A stretch of DNA of 64,000 nucleotides from Burkholderia catarinensis (lineage in GTDB: Bacteria; Pseudomonadota; Gammaproteobacteria; Burkholderiales; Burkholderiaceae), in NCBI RefSeq assembly GCF_001883705.2, contig NZ_MDEQ02000035.1, positions 1-64,000 of the forward strand, in the 5' to 3' direction. The stretch's first letter is position 1. Each line of letters opens with the position of its first letter. The notes beneath the pieces were generated by a model, which did not search any database, was not told the DNA's origin, and worked only from the letters and a program-made list of their open reading frames with translations. Of this stretch, positions 16,223-25,595 are shown piece by piece. The position numbers and the translations under genes are program-made.

Positions 16223-19200
16223 TCACCCCACCGCCCGCACGTGATCGAGCAGCACCTGCAACGGATGGCGCACCTGCCGCGCCGACAGGCGCTTCACCTG
16301 GCTGCGGCATGAATACCCGGTCGCCAGCGCCTCGCCTTCCACCTCCGGCGCATCGACGTGCGCCGCCCACGACTGCGCATAGATCGTCTTCGACGTCTGC
16401 AGGTTGCGCGCCTCGTGCCCATAGGTGCCCGACATCCCGCAGCACCCGGTCGCCTGAATCTGCAAACGCAGCCCGCGTCGCGCGAACACCTGCGCCCACT
16501 GCTTGCCGCTGTCGGGTGCGTTGGTCTTCTCGGTACAGTGCGGCAGCAGCCGGTACGCGCCGGGTACGCCGCCCGCGCCGGCTTCCGGCAGCGCCTGCAG
16601 CAGCCATTCCTGCGGCAGCGCAACCTTGGGCACATCGGCGAGCCCCGTCACCTTCAGGTATTCCTGCCGATACGTGAGCGTCATCGCCGGATCGAGGCCG
16701 ACCAGCGCGACCCCCGACCGCGCCAGCGCGGCCAGTTGCGCGGCGTTGCGGATCGCGGCCCGTTCGAACGCCCGCAGAAAGCCCTGCACGTGCAGCGCCT
16801 TGCCGTTCGGCGCGAGCGGCGCGAGCCACACCTGGAAGCCCACGCGCGCCGCCAGCTCGATCAGCGTCGCCAGTTGCTCGGTATCGAAGTAGCGCGTAAA
16901 CGTGTCCTGGACGATGACGACGCTGCGCGCGCGCTGCGTGTCGCTCAACGCCGCGAGCGCGTGCGGGTCGGCCGGCTTCACGCGCCATTGGCGGATCACG
17001 GCCGCGAGATCGAAGCGGCTCAGCAGCGGGCTGTCGACCATGCCGACCTGCCGCTCCAGCAGCGTGCGCACCCATCCCGCACGCATCAGCCCGTTGTACA
17101 GCGCGGGCACCCGCGCCATCCACGGCATCGTGAATTCGAGCGAGCCGATCAGGTAGTCGCGCAGCGGCCGCAGGTAGCGCTGGTGATACAGCTCGAGGAA
17201 GCGCGAACGAAACTCGGGCACGTTGACCTTGACCGGGCACTGCCCCGCGCACGACTTGCACGCGAGGCAGCCGGCCATCGCGTCGTACACCTCGTGCGAG
17301 AAGTCGGCCGCGCCGTCGCGCGCGGCGCGGCTGTTGCGCCAGCGCTCGGCGAGACCGCGCAGGAACGGCGACCGCGCGCGCGCCGCCGCGACGACGTCGA
17401 TACCCGCCTGTCCTTGCAGGCGCAACCATTCGCGCATCAGCGACGCACGCCCCTTCGGCGAATGCACGCGTTCGCGCGTCGCCTTCCACGACGGGCACAT
17501 CGCGTCGTCCGGATCGAAGTTGTAGCACGCGCCGTTGCCGTTGCAGTGCATCGCGGTGCCGTAGCTCTGCCACACGCGCTCGTCGATCTGCCGATCGTGG
17601 TCGCCGCGCGTCGGCACTTCGTCGATCTTCAGCAGCCGCATCGTATTGTCCGGCGGCGTCGCGATCTTGCCCGGGTTGAACTGGTTGTACGGATCGAACG
17701 CGGCCTTCAGTTGCTGCAGCGACGGATACAGCTCGCCGAAAAACGCCGGCGCATATTCCGAGCGCACGCCCTTGCCGTGCTCGCCCCACAGCAGCCCGCC
17801 GTGACGCTGCGTCAGTTCGGCCACCGCATCCGACACGGGCCGCACCAGCGCCGCCTGCTTCGGATCCTTCATGTCGAGCGCCGGGCGCACGTGCAGCACG
17901 CCCGCATCGACATGGCCGAACATCCCGTACTGCAGCCCGTGGCCGTCGAGCAGCGCGCGGAATTCGGCGATGTACGCGGCGAGGTTCTCGGGCGGCACCG
18001 CGGTGTCCTCGACGAACGGCTGCGGACGCGCCTCGCCCTGCACGTTGCCGAGCAGGCCGACCGCGCGCTTGCGCATCGCATACACGCGCTTCACCGCATC
18101 GTCGCCGGCCGCGAGCGTATGGCCCAGGCGCTCCACGCTCGTATCGGTGCGCAGATGGTCGACGAACGCGCGCACGCGCGCATCGACGTCCTCCGCGTCG
18201 TCGCCGCTGAATTCGATCAGGTTGATGCCGAGCGTCGGCCGCCGGTCGTCCTGCGGGAAATACTCGGCCACGCTGCTCCACACGAAATCCTTCATCGCCA
18301 GCATCAGCACCTTCGAGTCGACCGTCTCGATCGACAGCGGCCGGTGCGCGAGCAGCGCGCGCGCGTCGCGCAGCGCGTCCATGAAGCCGGCGTAACGCAC
18401 GTTGACCAGCACCGAAACCTTCGGGATCGGCAGCACGTTGAGCTTCGCCTCGACGACGAAGCCGAGCGAGCCTTCGGCGCCGCACAGCACGCTGTTCAGG
18501 TTGAAACGGCCGTCGGCTTCGCGCAGGTGCGCGAGGTCATAGCCGGTCAGGCAGCGGTTGAGCTTCGGAAACTTCGCTTCGATCAGCGCGGCCTTGTCGT
18601 CGCTGATGCGCCGCGCGGTGCGGTAGACCTTGCCGATGCGGTCCTGCCGCGCACAGCGGCGCGCCAGTTCGTCGCTCGCAAGCGCGTCGCTGTGCAGCTG
18701 CTCGCCGCCCAGCAGCACGAAATCCAGCTCGAGCACGTGATCGCGCGTCTTGCCGTACGTGCAGCTGCCCTGCCCGCTCGCATCGGTGTTGATCATTCCG
18801 CCGACAGTCGCGCGGTTCGACGTCGACAGCTCCGGCGCGAAAAAGAGGCCATGCGGCTTCAGCGCCGCATTGAGCTGATCCTTGACGACGCCCGCCTGCA
18901 CGCGCACCCAGCGCTCGTCGGTATTGATTTCGAGGATCCGGTTCATGTTGCGCGACAGGTCGACGACCACACCGTCGGTCAGCGACTGCCCGTTGGTGCC
19001 CGTACCGCCGCCGCGCGCGGCCACCGCGACGTCGCGATGCGCGGGCTCGGCGAGCAACCTGGCCAGCAGCCGGACGTCGTCCGCATGCGCGGGGCAGATC
19101 ACCGCCTGCGGCAGGCGCTGGTAGATCGAGTTGTCGGTGGCCTGCACCGTCCGGTTCGCATGGTCCGCGCGGATTTCCCCGGCGAATCCGGCGGCCTGCA

Positions 19201-19270
19201 ACGCGGCGAGAAAATCGCGGTACGGGCGCGCGGGCGGGCTGGCGGGACGGGGCAACGGGGCGATCGACAT
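16223..19270 (-). CDS. ydiJ: FAD/Fe-S dehydrogenase of the YdiJ type (D-2-hydroxyglutarate/D-lactate dehydrogenase-like)
   Basis: Large 2-hydroxyacid dehydrogenase of 1015 residues, close to E. coli YdiJ (1018). It starts at ATG 19270; the longer open frame upstream crosses the promoter region. Domains in order: FAD-binding PCMH domain with RGGGTGTNGQSL (residues 86-97) and TVGGMINTDASGQGSC; FAD-oxidase C-terminal domain with HVDAGVLHVRP and LWGEHGKGVRSEY; then a ferredoxin-like cysteine cluster CLACKSCAGQCPVKVNVPEF; and a C-terminal CCG-type domain with TGCCGMSGTYGHE. It should oxidise a D-2-hydroxyacid and pass electrons to a quinone. A LysR gene is divergent across 163 bases and is the likely regulator. 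Confidence 0.9.
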   Translation of the reverse strand: MSIAPLPRPASPPARPYRDFLAALQAAGFAGEIRADHANRTVQATDNSIYQRLPQAVICPAHADDVRLLARLLAEPAHRDVAVAARGGGTGTNGQSLTDGVVVDLSRNMNRILEINTDERWVRVQAGVVKDQLNAALKPHGLFFAPELSTSNRATVGGMINTDASGQGSCTYGKTRDHVLELDFVLLGGEQLHSDALASDELARRCARQDRIGKVYRTARRISDDKAALIEAKFPKLNRCLTGYDLAHLREADGRFNLNSVLCGAEGSLGFVVEAKLNVLPIPKVSVLVNVRYAGFMDALRDARALLAHRPLSIETVDSKVLMLAMKDFVWSSVAEYFPQDDRRPTLGINLIEFSGDDAEDVDARVRAFVDHLRTDTSVERLGHTLAAGDDAVKRVYAMRKRAVGLLGNVQGEARPQPFVEDTAVPPENLAAYIAEFRALLDGHGLQYGMFGHVDAGVLHVRPALDMKDPKQAALVRPVSDAVAELTQRHGGLLWGEHGKGVRSEYAPAFFGELYPSLQQLKAAFDPYNQFNPGKIATPPDNTMRLLKIDEVPTRGDHDRQIDERVWQSYGTAMHCNGNGACYNFDPDDAMCPSWKATRERVHSPKGRASLMREWLRLQGQAGIDVVAAARARSPFLRGLAERWRNSRAARDGAADFSHEVYDAMAGCLACKSCAGQCPVKVNVPEFRSRFLELYHQRYLRPLRDYLIGSLEFTMPWMARVPALYNGLMRAGWVRTLLERQVGMVDSPLLSRFDLAAVIRQWRVKPADPHALAALSDTQRARSVVIVQDTFTRYFDTEQLATLIELAARVGFQVWLAPLAPNGKALHVQGFLRAFERAAIRNAAQLAALARSGVALVGLDPAMTLTYRQEYLKVTGLADVPKVALPQEWLLQALPEAGAGGVPGAYRLLPHCTEKTNAPDSGKQWAQVFARRGLRLQIQATGCCGMSGTYGHEARNLQTSKTIYAQSWAAHVDAPEVEGEALATGYSCRSQVKRLSARQVRHPLQVLLDHVRAVG

Positions 19271-19433
19271 GGGGTAGAAGCGGGGCAAAAACGCATGTGG
19301 GTGGAGCCGGCGTGCTTCCGCGCTCCCAAACATGAGTTTTGAGCAAGTTTCCACGCGACCGAGAATTCCAGTATCTTTGGATATTCCGCGAGAAACAAAC
19401 GAATTCTCACCCGGCGAATATTGCATAAAACTC

Positions 19434-20321
19434 ATGAATTACCGTCGCCTCACCCCGTCCATGTCGCTGCTGCTGGTGTTCGAGGCGGCCGCGCGGCACG
19501 AAAGCTACACGCGCGCGGCCGAGGAGCTGTCGCTGAGCCAGAGCGCGATCAGCCGGCAGGTCCAGACGCTCGAGGATCAGCTCGGCGTGCCGCTGTTCCG
19601 GCGCGAGGGCCGCTCCGTGAAGCTGACGGAAGTCGGGCGGCGCTACTTCGCCGAGCTGAGCGGCGCGCTCGGGCGCATCCGCGGCGCGACGCTGCAGGCG
19701 ATGTCCCACCAGGCGGGCGCCGGCACGCTGCGGCTCGCGACGTTGCCGACGTTCGGCTCGAAATGGTTGCTGCCGCACCTGCACGACTTCTACGCCGCGC
19801 ATCCGGGCGTGACCGTGCACCTTCATTCGCGGATCGGCGGCATCGATTTCCTCAACGACGACCTCGATGCGGCCATCACCGTCGGCGCGGGCGACTGGCC
19901 CGGCCTGCACGCGCATCGGCTGTACAACGAGTTCCTGATCGCGATCGCGCCCCCCGACACGGGCCGCCGCAAGGCCGGCGCACGCACGCCGGCCTGGGCC
20001 GCGACGCAGACGCTGCTCGGCGTGACGAGCAACCAGCAGGCGTGGGCGGAGTGGTTCTCGCACTATCGGCTCGACCATCGCCAGATGCGCATCGGCCCGA
20101 GCTTCGAGCTGACGTCGCACCTGATCCAGGCCGTGCGGGCCGGGATGGGGATCGGCCTGGTGCCGAAGGTGCTGGTGGAGGACGAGCTGAGCCGCAACGA
20201 GCTCGTGTCGATCGGTGACGCGATCACCAGCCAGCGCAGCTACTACCTCGTCTACCCGCCGGGCAACGAGACGCTGCCGTCGCTCGCCGCGTTCCGCGAA
20301 TGGTTGCTGAAGTCATGCTGA
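19434..20321 (+). CDS. LysR-family transcriptional regulator divergent from ydiJ
   Basis: Regulator of 295 residues starting MNYRRLTPSMSLLLVFEAAARHESYTRAAEEL. The HTH is SYTRAAEELSLSQSAISRQVQTLED (about residues 23-47), followed by LFRREGRSVKLTEVGRRYFAEL. The GcvA-like C-terminal domain has LRLATLPTFGSKWLLPHLHDF and GIGLVPKVLVEDEL. Its position, divergent from the large dehydrogenase gene, suggests control of D-hydroxyacid oxidation. An upstream in-frame ATG at 19332 lies inside the divergent promoter region and is less likely. Confidence 0.9.
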   Translation: MNYRRLTPSMSLLLVFEAAARHESYTRAAEELSLSQSAISRQVQTLEDQLGVPLFRREGRSVKLTEVGRRYFAELSGALGRIRGATLQAMSHQAGAGTLRLATLPTFGSKWLLPHLHDFYAAHPGVTVHLHSRIGGIDFLNDDLDAAITVGAGDWPGLHAHRLYNEFLIAIAPPDTGRRKAGARTPAWAATQTLLGVTSNQQAWAEWFSHYRLDHRQMRIGPSFELTSHLIQAVRAGMGIGLVPKVLVEDELSRNELVSIGDAITSQRSYYLVYPPGNETLPSLAAFREWLLKSC

Positions 20322-20343
20322 AACGCCGCCGGCCGCGTGCCGG

Positions 20344-21195
20344 TCAGGCGCGCCATTCGCCGAGAATCTGCTCGGCGAGGTAGTCGCACGGCGGGCGCGC
20401 GGACTGCGCGCTGCGCGCGAGCACGACCTCGAGTTCGCCCAGCGGCGGCAGCCCGTGGCTTTCCGAAAGCTGCACGAGATGATCGGGAATGCAGCAGCGC
20501 GCGAGCGGCGCGACCGCGAGCCCGGCCTCCACCATGCTCAGTAGCCCGAGGTGGCTCGGGCTTTCGTAAGACATCCGGTACGGGATCTTCCGCCGGTTTA
20601 GCGCCCTGACCGCGTGATCGCGCGCCATGCTGCCGCCGTGCGTGAAGAACGCCACCGGCAGCGGCCGCTCCTCCCACACGTTACGCTTTGGTGAGCCGGC
20701 CCAGACGAGCGGCTCCATCCGGATCAGCTCGCCGGTCACGCCCTTGATGCGCGTGAGGCACGCGAGGTCGACCGTGTTGTCCTTCAGCATCGGCACGAGT
20801 GCGCTGCTCGGCTGGCCGATCACGCGCACTTCCACGCGCGGATGCATCGCGGCGAACTTGCCGAGCACCTGCGGCAGCAGCGACGAGATGTAGTCGTCGG
20901 GCACGCCGATCGTCACGCGGCCGCGAATCTCCGGGCGCACGACCGACGCCCACGCCTCGTCGCGCATCGCCAGCATCCGGCGGCCGTATTCGGCAAGCAT
21001 CGTGCCGTCGTCGGTCGCCGTCACGTTGCGCGTGTCGCGGATGAACAGCGGCTTGCCGAGCGCGTCTTCCAGCGCCTTGATCTGCATGCTCACCGCCGAC
21101 GGCGACCGGTGCACGGCCTGTGCGCCCTGCGCGAACGATCCGGATTCCGCGACGGCCACCACCATCGCCAGCACATCGAGGTCGAGCTTTTTCAT
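20344..21195 (-). CDS. LysR-family transcriptional regulator divergent from lysE-type gene
   Basis: Regulator of 283 residues. HTH: LAMVVAVAESGSFAQGAQAVHRSPSAVSMQIKALEDALG, with LFIRDTRNVTATDDG in the wing. The effector domain begins RGRVTIGVPDDYISSLLPQVLGKF. It diverges from a LysE/RhtB-type exporter across about 110 bases, a common regulator/exporter layout, so it probably controls amino acid or metabolite export. Confidence 0.9.
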   Translation of the reverse strand: MKKLDLDVLAMVVAVAESGSFAQGAQAVHRSPSAVSMQIKALEDALGKPLFIRDTRNVTATDDGTMLAEYGRRMLAMRDEAWASVVRPEIRGRVTIGVPDDYISSLLPQVLGKFAAMHPRVEVRVIGQPSSALVPMLKDNTVDLACLTRIKGVTGELIRMEPLVWAGSPKRNVWEERPLPVAFFTHGGSMARDHAVRALNRRKIPYRMSYESPSHLGLLSMVEAGLAVAPLARCCIPDHLVQLSESHGLPPLGELEVVLARSAQSARPPCDYLAEQILGEWRA

Positions 21196-21305
21196 CGTAT
21201 TCAGAAAAACTGATCAATCCATTCAGTTTATCCCGTTTTACTGTGCATCTCCACGGCCGGACAATGAATCCCGTCAGCACTCATTCGATGCAGGAAGCGA
21301 ACAAC

Positions 21306-21953
21306 ATGCAACCATCCGGATCGCTCTACGGGTTTCTCGTCATCGGCGGCATGCTCGCGGTCACGCCGGGGCCGAACATGGTCTACGTGATGTCGCGCTC
21401 GATCGCGCAAGGGCGCACGGCCGGGCTCATTTCGCTGGCCGGCGTGATGATCGGCTACCTGTTCTACATGTTCGGCGCGGCGTTCGGCATCACGACGCTG
21501 TTCATGAGCGTGCCCTATGCGGGCAGCGTGCTGGGCGTGGTCGGCGCGGCCTACCTGCTGTACCTGGCCTGGCAGGCGGTCCGGCCCGGCGGCCGCTCGC
21601 CGTTCGAGGTGCAGGCGCTGCCGAGCGAACAGCCGCTGCGCCTGCTGGCGATGGGCGCGACGACCAGCGTGCTGAACCCGAAGCTCGCGATGCTGTTCCT
21701 GTCGCTGCTGCCGCAGTTCATCGACTACCGGCAAGGCAGCGTGTTCGGGCAATCGCTGTTGCTCGGTTCGCTGCTGATCGCTGCGTTCGCTTCCGCGAAC
21801 GGGCTGGTGGCGATCTGCTCGAGCAGCATCGCGCAGTACCTGCACGCTCGCCCGACGCTGCTGCTCGCGCAGCGCTGGGCGATGGGCCTCATCCTCGGCG
21901 GTCTCGGCGTGCAGATGGTGGTCGATGCATCGAAGCTGGCGGGCGTGGCGTGA
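21306..21953 (+). CDS. LysE/RhtB-family exporter
   Basis: Inner-membrane amino acid or metabolite exporter of about 215 residues. I chose ATG 21306 because AGGAAG lies 7-8 bases upstream; ATGs at 21264 and 21288 would only add a polar stretch. Family signature GGMLAVTPGPNMVYVMSRSIAQGR is at the N-terminus, with six hydrophobic segments (FYMFGAAFGITTLFM, GVVGAAYLLYLAWQAV, TTSVLNPKLAMLFLSLLPQF, LLLGSLLIAAFASANGLVAI). Substrate is unknown. A LysR gene is divergent and a perfect hairpin separates it from the convergent sfnG. Confidence 0.9.
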   Translation: MQPSGSLYGFLVIGGMLAVTPGPNMVYVMSRSIAQGRTAGLISLAGVMIGYLFYMFGAAFGITTLFMSVPYAGSVLGVVGAAYLLYLAWQAVRPGGRSPFEVQALPSEQPLRLLAMGATTSVLNPKLAMLFLSLLPQFIDYRQGSVFGQSLLLGSLLIAAFASANGLVAICSSSIAQYLHARPTLLLAQRWAMGLILGGLGVQMVVDASKLAGVA

Positions 21954-21974
21954 GTGTTGCGCCGGCGCGGCGCG

Positions 21975-21994
21975 GGCTCGCGCCATCGCGAGCC
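21975..21994. terminator. Bidirectional hairpin between lysE-type gene and sfnG
   Basis: GGCTCGCG and CGCGAGCC form a perfect 8-bp stem with loop CCAT, midway between two convergent stops (21953 and 22014). No T-run on either side. Confidence 0.5.
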
Positions 21995-22013
21995 GCGCAC
22001 CGGCCGGCAGCCA

Positions 22014-23117
22014 TCACGCGGCCACCGCCTGCCGCCGCGCCTCGAGTTCGCGCACGAGCGGCAGCACGCGCCGGCCGAAGTACTCTACTTCCTCGATGAA
22101 ATGCAGGAACCCGGCCAGCACGAGATCGACGCCGATCGCCTTCAGCGCGACGATCCGCTCGGCGATCTGCTGCGGCGTGCCGATCAGGTTCGTGCGGAAG
22201 CCGTCGTTGTACTGCACGAGATCCTCGAACGTCGATTTCGCCCAGTTGCCCTCGCGTTCCGGCGATGCGCTGCCCGCCTCTTTCACCGCGTCGCCGAACG
22301 CATGCACGGCCTCGACGTGCGCATGCCGGATGATGTCGTCGAGCACGGCCCGCGCCTCTTCCTCGGTGTCGCGCGCGATCACGAACGCGTTGACGCCGAT
22401 CCGCACGCGGTGATTGTTCGCGGCCGCCTTCGCGCGGATGTCGTCGATCTGCGCCTTCAGGTTCTCCGGCGTATTGCCGTTCGTGAAATACCAGTCCGAC
22501 ACGCTCGCCGCGTTGTCGCGCGCCGCGCGCGAACTGCCGCCCTGGAAGATTTCCGGGTGCGGTTTCTGCACCGGCTTCGGGCTCAGCGTGTAGTCGTTGA
22601 AGCGGTAGAAGTCGCCCTTGAACGTGAAGTTGTCCTGCGTCCAGATGCCCTTCAGCGCCTGGATGAATTCCTTCGAGCGCCGATAGCGTTCGTCGTGCTC
22701 GAGCCACGGCTCGCCGATCGCGGTGAATTCGCCCTTGAACCAGCCGCTCACGACGTTGATCGCGATGCGCCCGTTCGAGATGTGGTCGATCGTCGCGAGC
22801 TGCTTCGCGACCACGGCCGGATGCCACGGCCCCGGCAGGATCGCGGCGAGCACCTTGAGCTTCGTCGTCGCATGCAGCAGCGCCTGGCTGAACGACACCG
22901 ACTCGTGCTGGTATTCGGCGCCGTAGCCGGCCGTGAAGCGGATCTGGCTCAGCGCGTAGTCGAAGCCGGCCGCCTCGGCCGTGCGCGCGAGCTGCTGGTT
23001 GTATTCGAGGCTCCAGTCGGTGCGCTGCTCGATCGTGCTGACGACGAGGCCGCCGCTGACGTTCGGCACCCAGTACGCGAATTTGACGCCGTCGGCGGAA
23101 GGGTCGGTAAGGCTCAT
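22014..23117 (-). CDS. sfnG: Dimethylsulfone monooxygenase SfnG (FMNH2-dependent)
   Basis: Flavin-dependent monooxygenase of the bacterial luciferase/SsuD class, 367 residues, probably converting dimethylsulfone to methanesulfinate. The sequence VKFAYWVPNVSGGLVVSTIEQRTDW opens like SfnG, and GWFKGEFTAIGEPWLEHDERYRRSKEFI and ILPGPWHPAVVAKQ are the expected conserved segments. It follows msuE, the FMN reductase that supplies FMNH2, by 36 bases on the same strand. A sigma-54 promoter lies upstream of msuE and the activator gene sfnR is divergent, so the unit should be switched on during sulfur limitation. Confidence 0.9.
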   Translation of the reverse strand: MSLTDPSADGVKFAYWVPNVSGGLVVSTIEQRTDWSLEYNQQLARTAEAAGFDYALSQIRFTAGYGAEYQHESVSFSQALLHATTKLKVLAAILPGPWHPAVVAKQLATIDHISNGRIAINVVSGWFKGEFTAIGEPWLEHDERYRRSKEFIQALKGIWTQDNFTFKGDFYRFNDYTLSPKPVQKPHPEIFQGGSSRAARDNAASVSDWYFTNGNTPENLKAQIDDIRAKAAANNHRVRIGVNAFVIARDTEEEARAVLDDIIRHAHVEAVHAFGDAVKEAGSASPEREGNWAKSTFEDLVQYNDGFRTNLIGTPQQIAERIVALKAIGVDLVLAGFLHFIEEVEYFGRRVLPLVRELEARRQAVAA

Positions 23118-23153
23118 GAAGATGTCCTGGTCGGGGGAGGAAACGGAAGCGGC

Positions 23154-23714
23154 CTACGCAGCCGCGACGGCGAGCGCATACGGGCGCAGTTGCGGCACGG
23201 CGCGATCCACGGCGAGCGCGATGCGCTCGCGCAGCGCCGGGTTCGCGATCTCGTATCGATCGAAATCGCTTTCGGACGCGTACACGCCGATCGGCAGCGT
23301 GCGTGCCTGGAAGAAGCTGAACAGCGGGCGAAGCTGATGGTCGATCACGAGCGCATGACGCTCGCTGCCGCCGGTGGCCGCGAGCAGCACGGGCACGTCG
23401 ACGAGCGCGTCGTGACGCACGAGGTCGAACAGGTGCTTGAAGAGGCCTGTGTACGACGCGCGATACACGGGGCTCGCGACGACGAGCGCATCGGCCGTCT
23501 CGATCGCGCGGAGCAACGCATCGAGATCGGCCGGCACCTGCGCGCGCGTCAGCGCGCCGGCCAGCCGGCCGCCGATCTCGCCGAGTTCGATCAGCCGCGT
23601 GTCGATCGGCAGCGCGGCGCCGAGCGACGCGACGATCGCGTCGGTCAGCACCAGCGTGCGCGACGGCCGCTGCAGGCCGCCCGATATCGCGACCACGTTG
23701 AGGGGGTTGCTCAT
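23154..23714 (-). CDS. msuE: NADH-dependent FMN reductase MsuE/SsuE-type
   Basis: Flavin reductase of 186 residues starting MSNPLNVVAISGGLQRPSRT, the flavodoxin-like phosphate loop (GGLQRPSRT). ADALVVASPVYRASYTGLFKHLFDLV is the typical flavin-binding segment of the SsuE/MsuE family and ATGGSERHALVIDHQLRPLF the NAD(P)H-side segment. It makes FMNH2 for SfnG encoded just downstream. ATG 23714 is chosen because upstream starts would cross the sigma-54 promoter at 23770-23785. Confidence 0.9.
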   Translation of the reverse strand: MSNPLNVVAISGGLQRPSRTLVLTDAIVASLGAALPIDTRLIELGEIGGRLAGALTRAQVPADLDALLRAIETADALVVASPVYRASYTGLFKHLFDLVRHDALVDVPVLLAATGGSERHALVIDHQLRPLFSFFQARTLPIGVYASESDFDRYEIANPALRERIALAVDRAVPQLRPYALAVAAA

Positions 23715-24200
23715 GCGATGCGTTCCCGTTGTCGAGCCGCGCGTTGCCGCGCCGATACCGTTTCGGGTCAGCAAGGAGCGTGCCACTTCCGCCCGTGCGT
23801 CAACGCTCGATCATCTGCATCGCGAAGCTTTTTCGCAATCGCCCGCCCGGTGGGCCGCTCGCGCCAAATCTCCAGTCGCGGCAAGCGTTCCAGCGAACGC
23901 ATCACATCGATGTTCGTCGGCGCGATGAACCGGATGAAGCGGCGTTGCTGATTCGCTGCTGCGCAGGCAGCAGTGCGGTCATGCAATGACGTCGAATTCG
24001 CTGTCCAGGCGTCGCGGCTACATCACTTTCCCGCACCATTGCACGCTACGCAGCAATCGCGCTTTGGTTATCAGAAATCGATGCTTTTCGCGCGCGCCGA
24101 AACGTTGAACACTCTGCTGACCACGCAGCAACCGGACCACGAGGACCACGACGCCCGTCGGCACGGGTCCGATCCGTCCGGCCATCAACGGTTCACCGCC
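23715..24200. promoter_or_regulatory. Divergent control region msuE-sfnG / sfnR
   Basis: About 490 bases between two divergent transcription units. It holds a sigma-54 promoter for msuE and, further from msuE, a GCGAA/TTCGC inverted repeat (about 23822-23836) that could be part of an upstream activator site. In-frame starts for sfnR occur inside this region, so its 5' end is uncertain. Confidence 0.5.
23770..23785 (-). promoter_or_regulatory. Sigma-54 (-24/-12) promoter of msuE-sfnG
   Basis: On the minus strand the sequence is TGGCACGCTCCTTGCT, a full match to TGGCAC-N5-TTGCW. It ends about 56 bases before the msuE start and points at it. The divergent gene encodes a sigma-54 activator with an intact GAFTGA loop, which fits. 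Confidence 0.85.
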
Positions 24201-25355
24201 ATGACTTCCCATTCCGCCTCGCCGCATCCGCTCAACCTGCGTGTCGTCACCGTGCCCCGCGACAAGCCCGGGCGGCGCGATGCGGCCGATCAGCCGGCGG
24301 CGGAGCGCATCGCGCCGGTCCTGACGCTGCCCGGGCGCCACGCACAGGTCCGCGCCCGCGCGCAGGTGTTCGTCGATCCGCGTTCGGTCGCGCTGCTCGA
24401 ACGGATTCGCCTGGTCGCACCGAGCGACGCGAACGTGCTGATCGTCGGCGAGACGGGCACCGGTAAGGAACTGATCGCCCGCCACGTGCACGGCCTCAGC
24501 CACCGCGGCAATGCGCCGTTCGTCGCCGTGAACTGCGGCGCGTTCTCCGAAACGCTGGTCGAGAGCGAATTGTTCGGCCACGAGAAAGGAGCGTTTACGG
24601 GCGCGTTCAGCGCGAAGCCCGGCTGGTTCGAAGCCGCGAACGGCGGCACGCTGTTTCTCGACGAGATCGGCGACCTGCCGCTGTCGATGCAGGTCAAGCT
24701 GCTGCGTGTGCTGCAGGAGCGCGAGGTCGTGCGGCTCGGTTCGCGCACGGGCATGCCGATCGACGTGCGCGTGGTCGCCGCGACCAACGTCGACCTGCAG
24801 CAGGGGGTCGCGACCGGGCATTTTCGCGGCGACCTGTTCTACCGGCTCAATGTCGTGCAGCTCGCGGTGCCGACGCTGCGCGAGCGCCCGGGCGACATCC
24901 TGCCGCTCGCCCGCCACTTCTTCGACGACTACCGGAGCCGCCTCGGCCATGGGCCGCGCAGCATCGATCCGCGCGCCGAGCGCCGGCTCGAGGCATACGG
25001 CTGGCCCGGCAACATCCGCGAACTGGAGAACGCGATTCATCACGCGCTGCTCGTGAGCCGCCACGATGCGCTGCAGGACTTCGACCTGCCCATCGCGCCG
25101 CCAGGTGTGCCGGCGGCGGCCGCGCGCGCGCCGGAGCCGTCCGCCGGCGCGCAGGCCGCACTCGAGCGAGCGCTGCGCGACCTGTTCGACGAGGATCACG
25201 GCAATCTGTTCGAACGCATCGAGGACACCGTGATGCGCGTCGCATTCGAATTCAGCCACCGCAACCAGATCCAGGCCGCGCGACTGCTCGGCATCAGCCG
25301 CAACGTGCTGCGCGCGCGGCTGATCCGCGCGAAGGCGATAGCGGCGATGAAGTAG
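24201..25355 (+). CDS. sfnR: Sigma-54-dependent activator SfnR
   Basis: Enhancer-binding protein of 384 residues from ATG 24201 (longer starts up to 23973 are possible). There is no clear N-terminal receiver or sensor domain, as in Pseudomonas SfnR. The AAA+ domain has Walker A GETGTGKE (83-90), the sigma-54 contact loop GAFTGA (130-135), Walker B GGTLFLDEIGDLP and the arginine-finger region FRGDLFYRLNV. The C-terminal Fis-type HTH is NQIQAARLLGISRNVLRARL. It faces msuE-sfnG, whose promoter is of the sigma-54 type, so it should activate them under sulfate starvation. Confidence 0.9.
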   Translation: MTSHSASPHPLNLRVVTVPRDKPGRRDAADQPAAERIAPVLTLPGRHAQVRARAQVFVDPRSVALLERIRLVAPSDANVLIVGETGTGKELIARHVHGLSHRGNAPFVAVNCGAFSETLVESELFGHEKGAFTGAFSAKPGWFEAANGGTLFLDEIGDLPLSMQVKLLRVLQEREVVRLGSRTGMPIDVRVVAATNVDLQQGVATGHFRGDLFYRLNVVQLAVPTLRERPGDILPLARHFFDDYRSRLGHGPRSIDPRAERRLEAYGWPGNIRELENAIHHALLVSRHDALQDFDLPIAPPGVPAAAARAPEPSAGAQAALERALRDLFDEDHGNLFERIEDTVMRVAFEFSHRNQIQAARLLGISRNVLRARLIRAKAIAAMK

Positions 25356-25595
25356 CCGCACCCGGGGCGCGCCGCCGCCCCGCGCGATCGCGCCCGCGAT
25401 CCGTGCCGCGACGTCCGAACCTGATGTATCTTGGCGCGAAGCGCGCGCCTCGTTCTCCCCTCCCGCATCCGGTCGCCCGTTACGCGACCGCCTGCGCCCG
25501 GCGACAGGGCGCCCCCGATCCTCCGCAACCCGAAAGCCGTCCAGTGCCCGAGCGGGCCCGGACGAGCCCCTTTCACCCGTCCGGAACCCGTCGCC

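Noticed and set aside
16358..19342. 994-codon plus-strand open frame opposite the ydiJ-type gene
   Set aside because: Shadow of a clear FAD/FeS dehydrogenase; no family motif in the antisense product.
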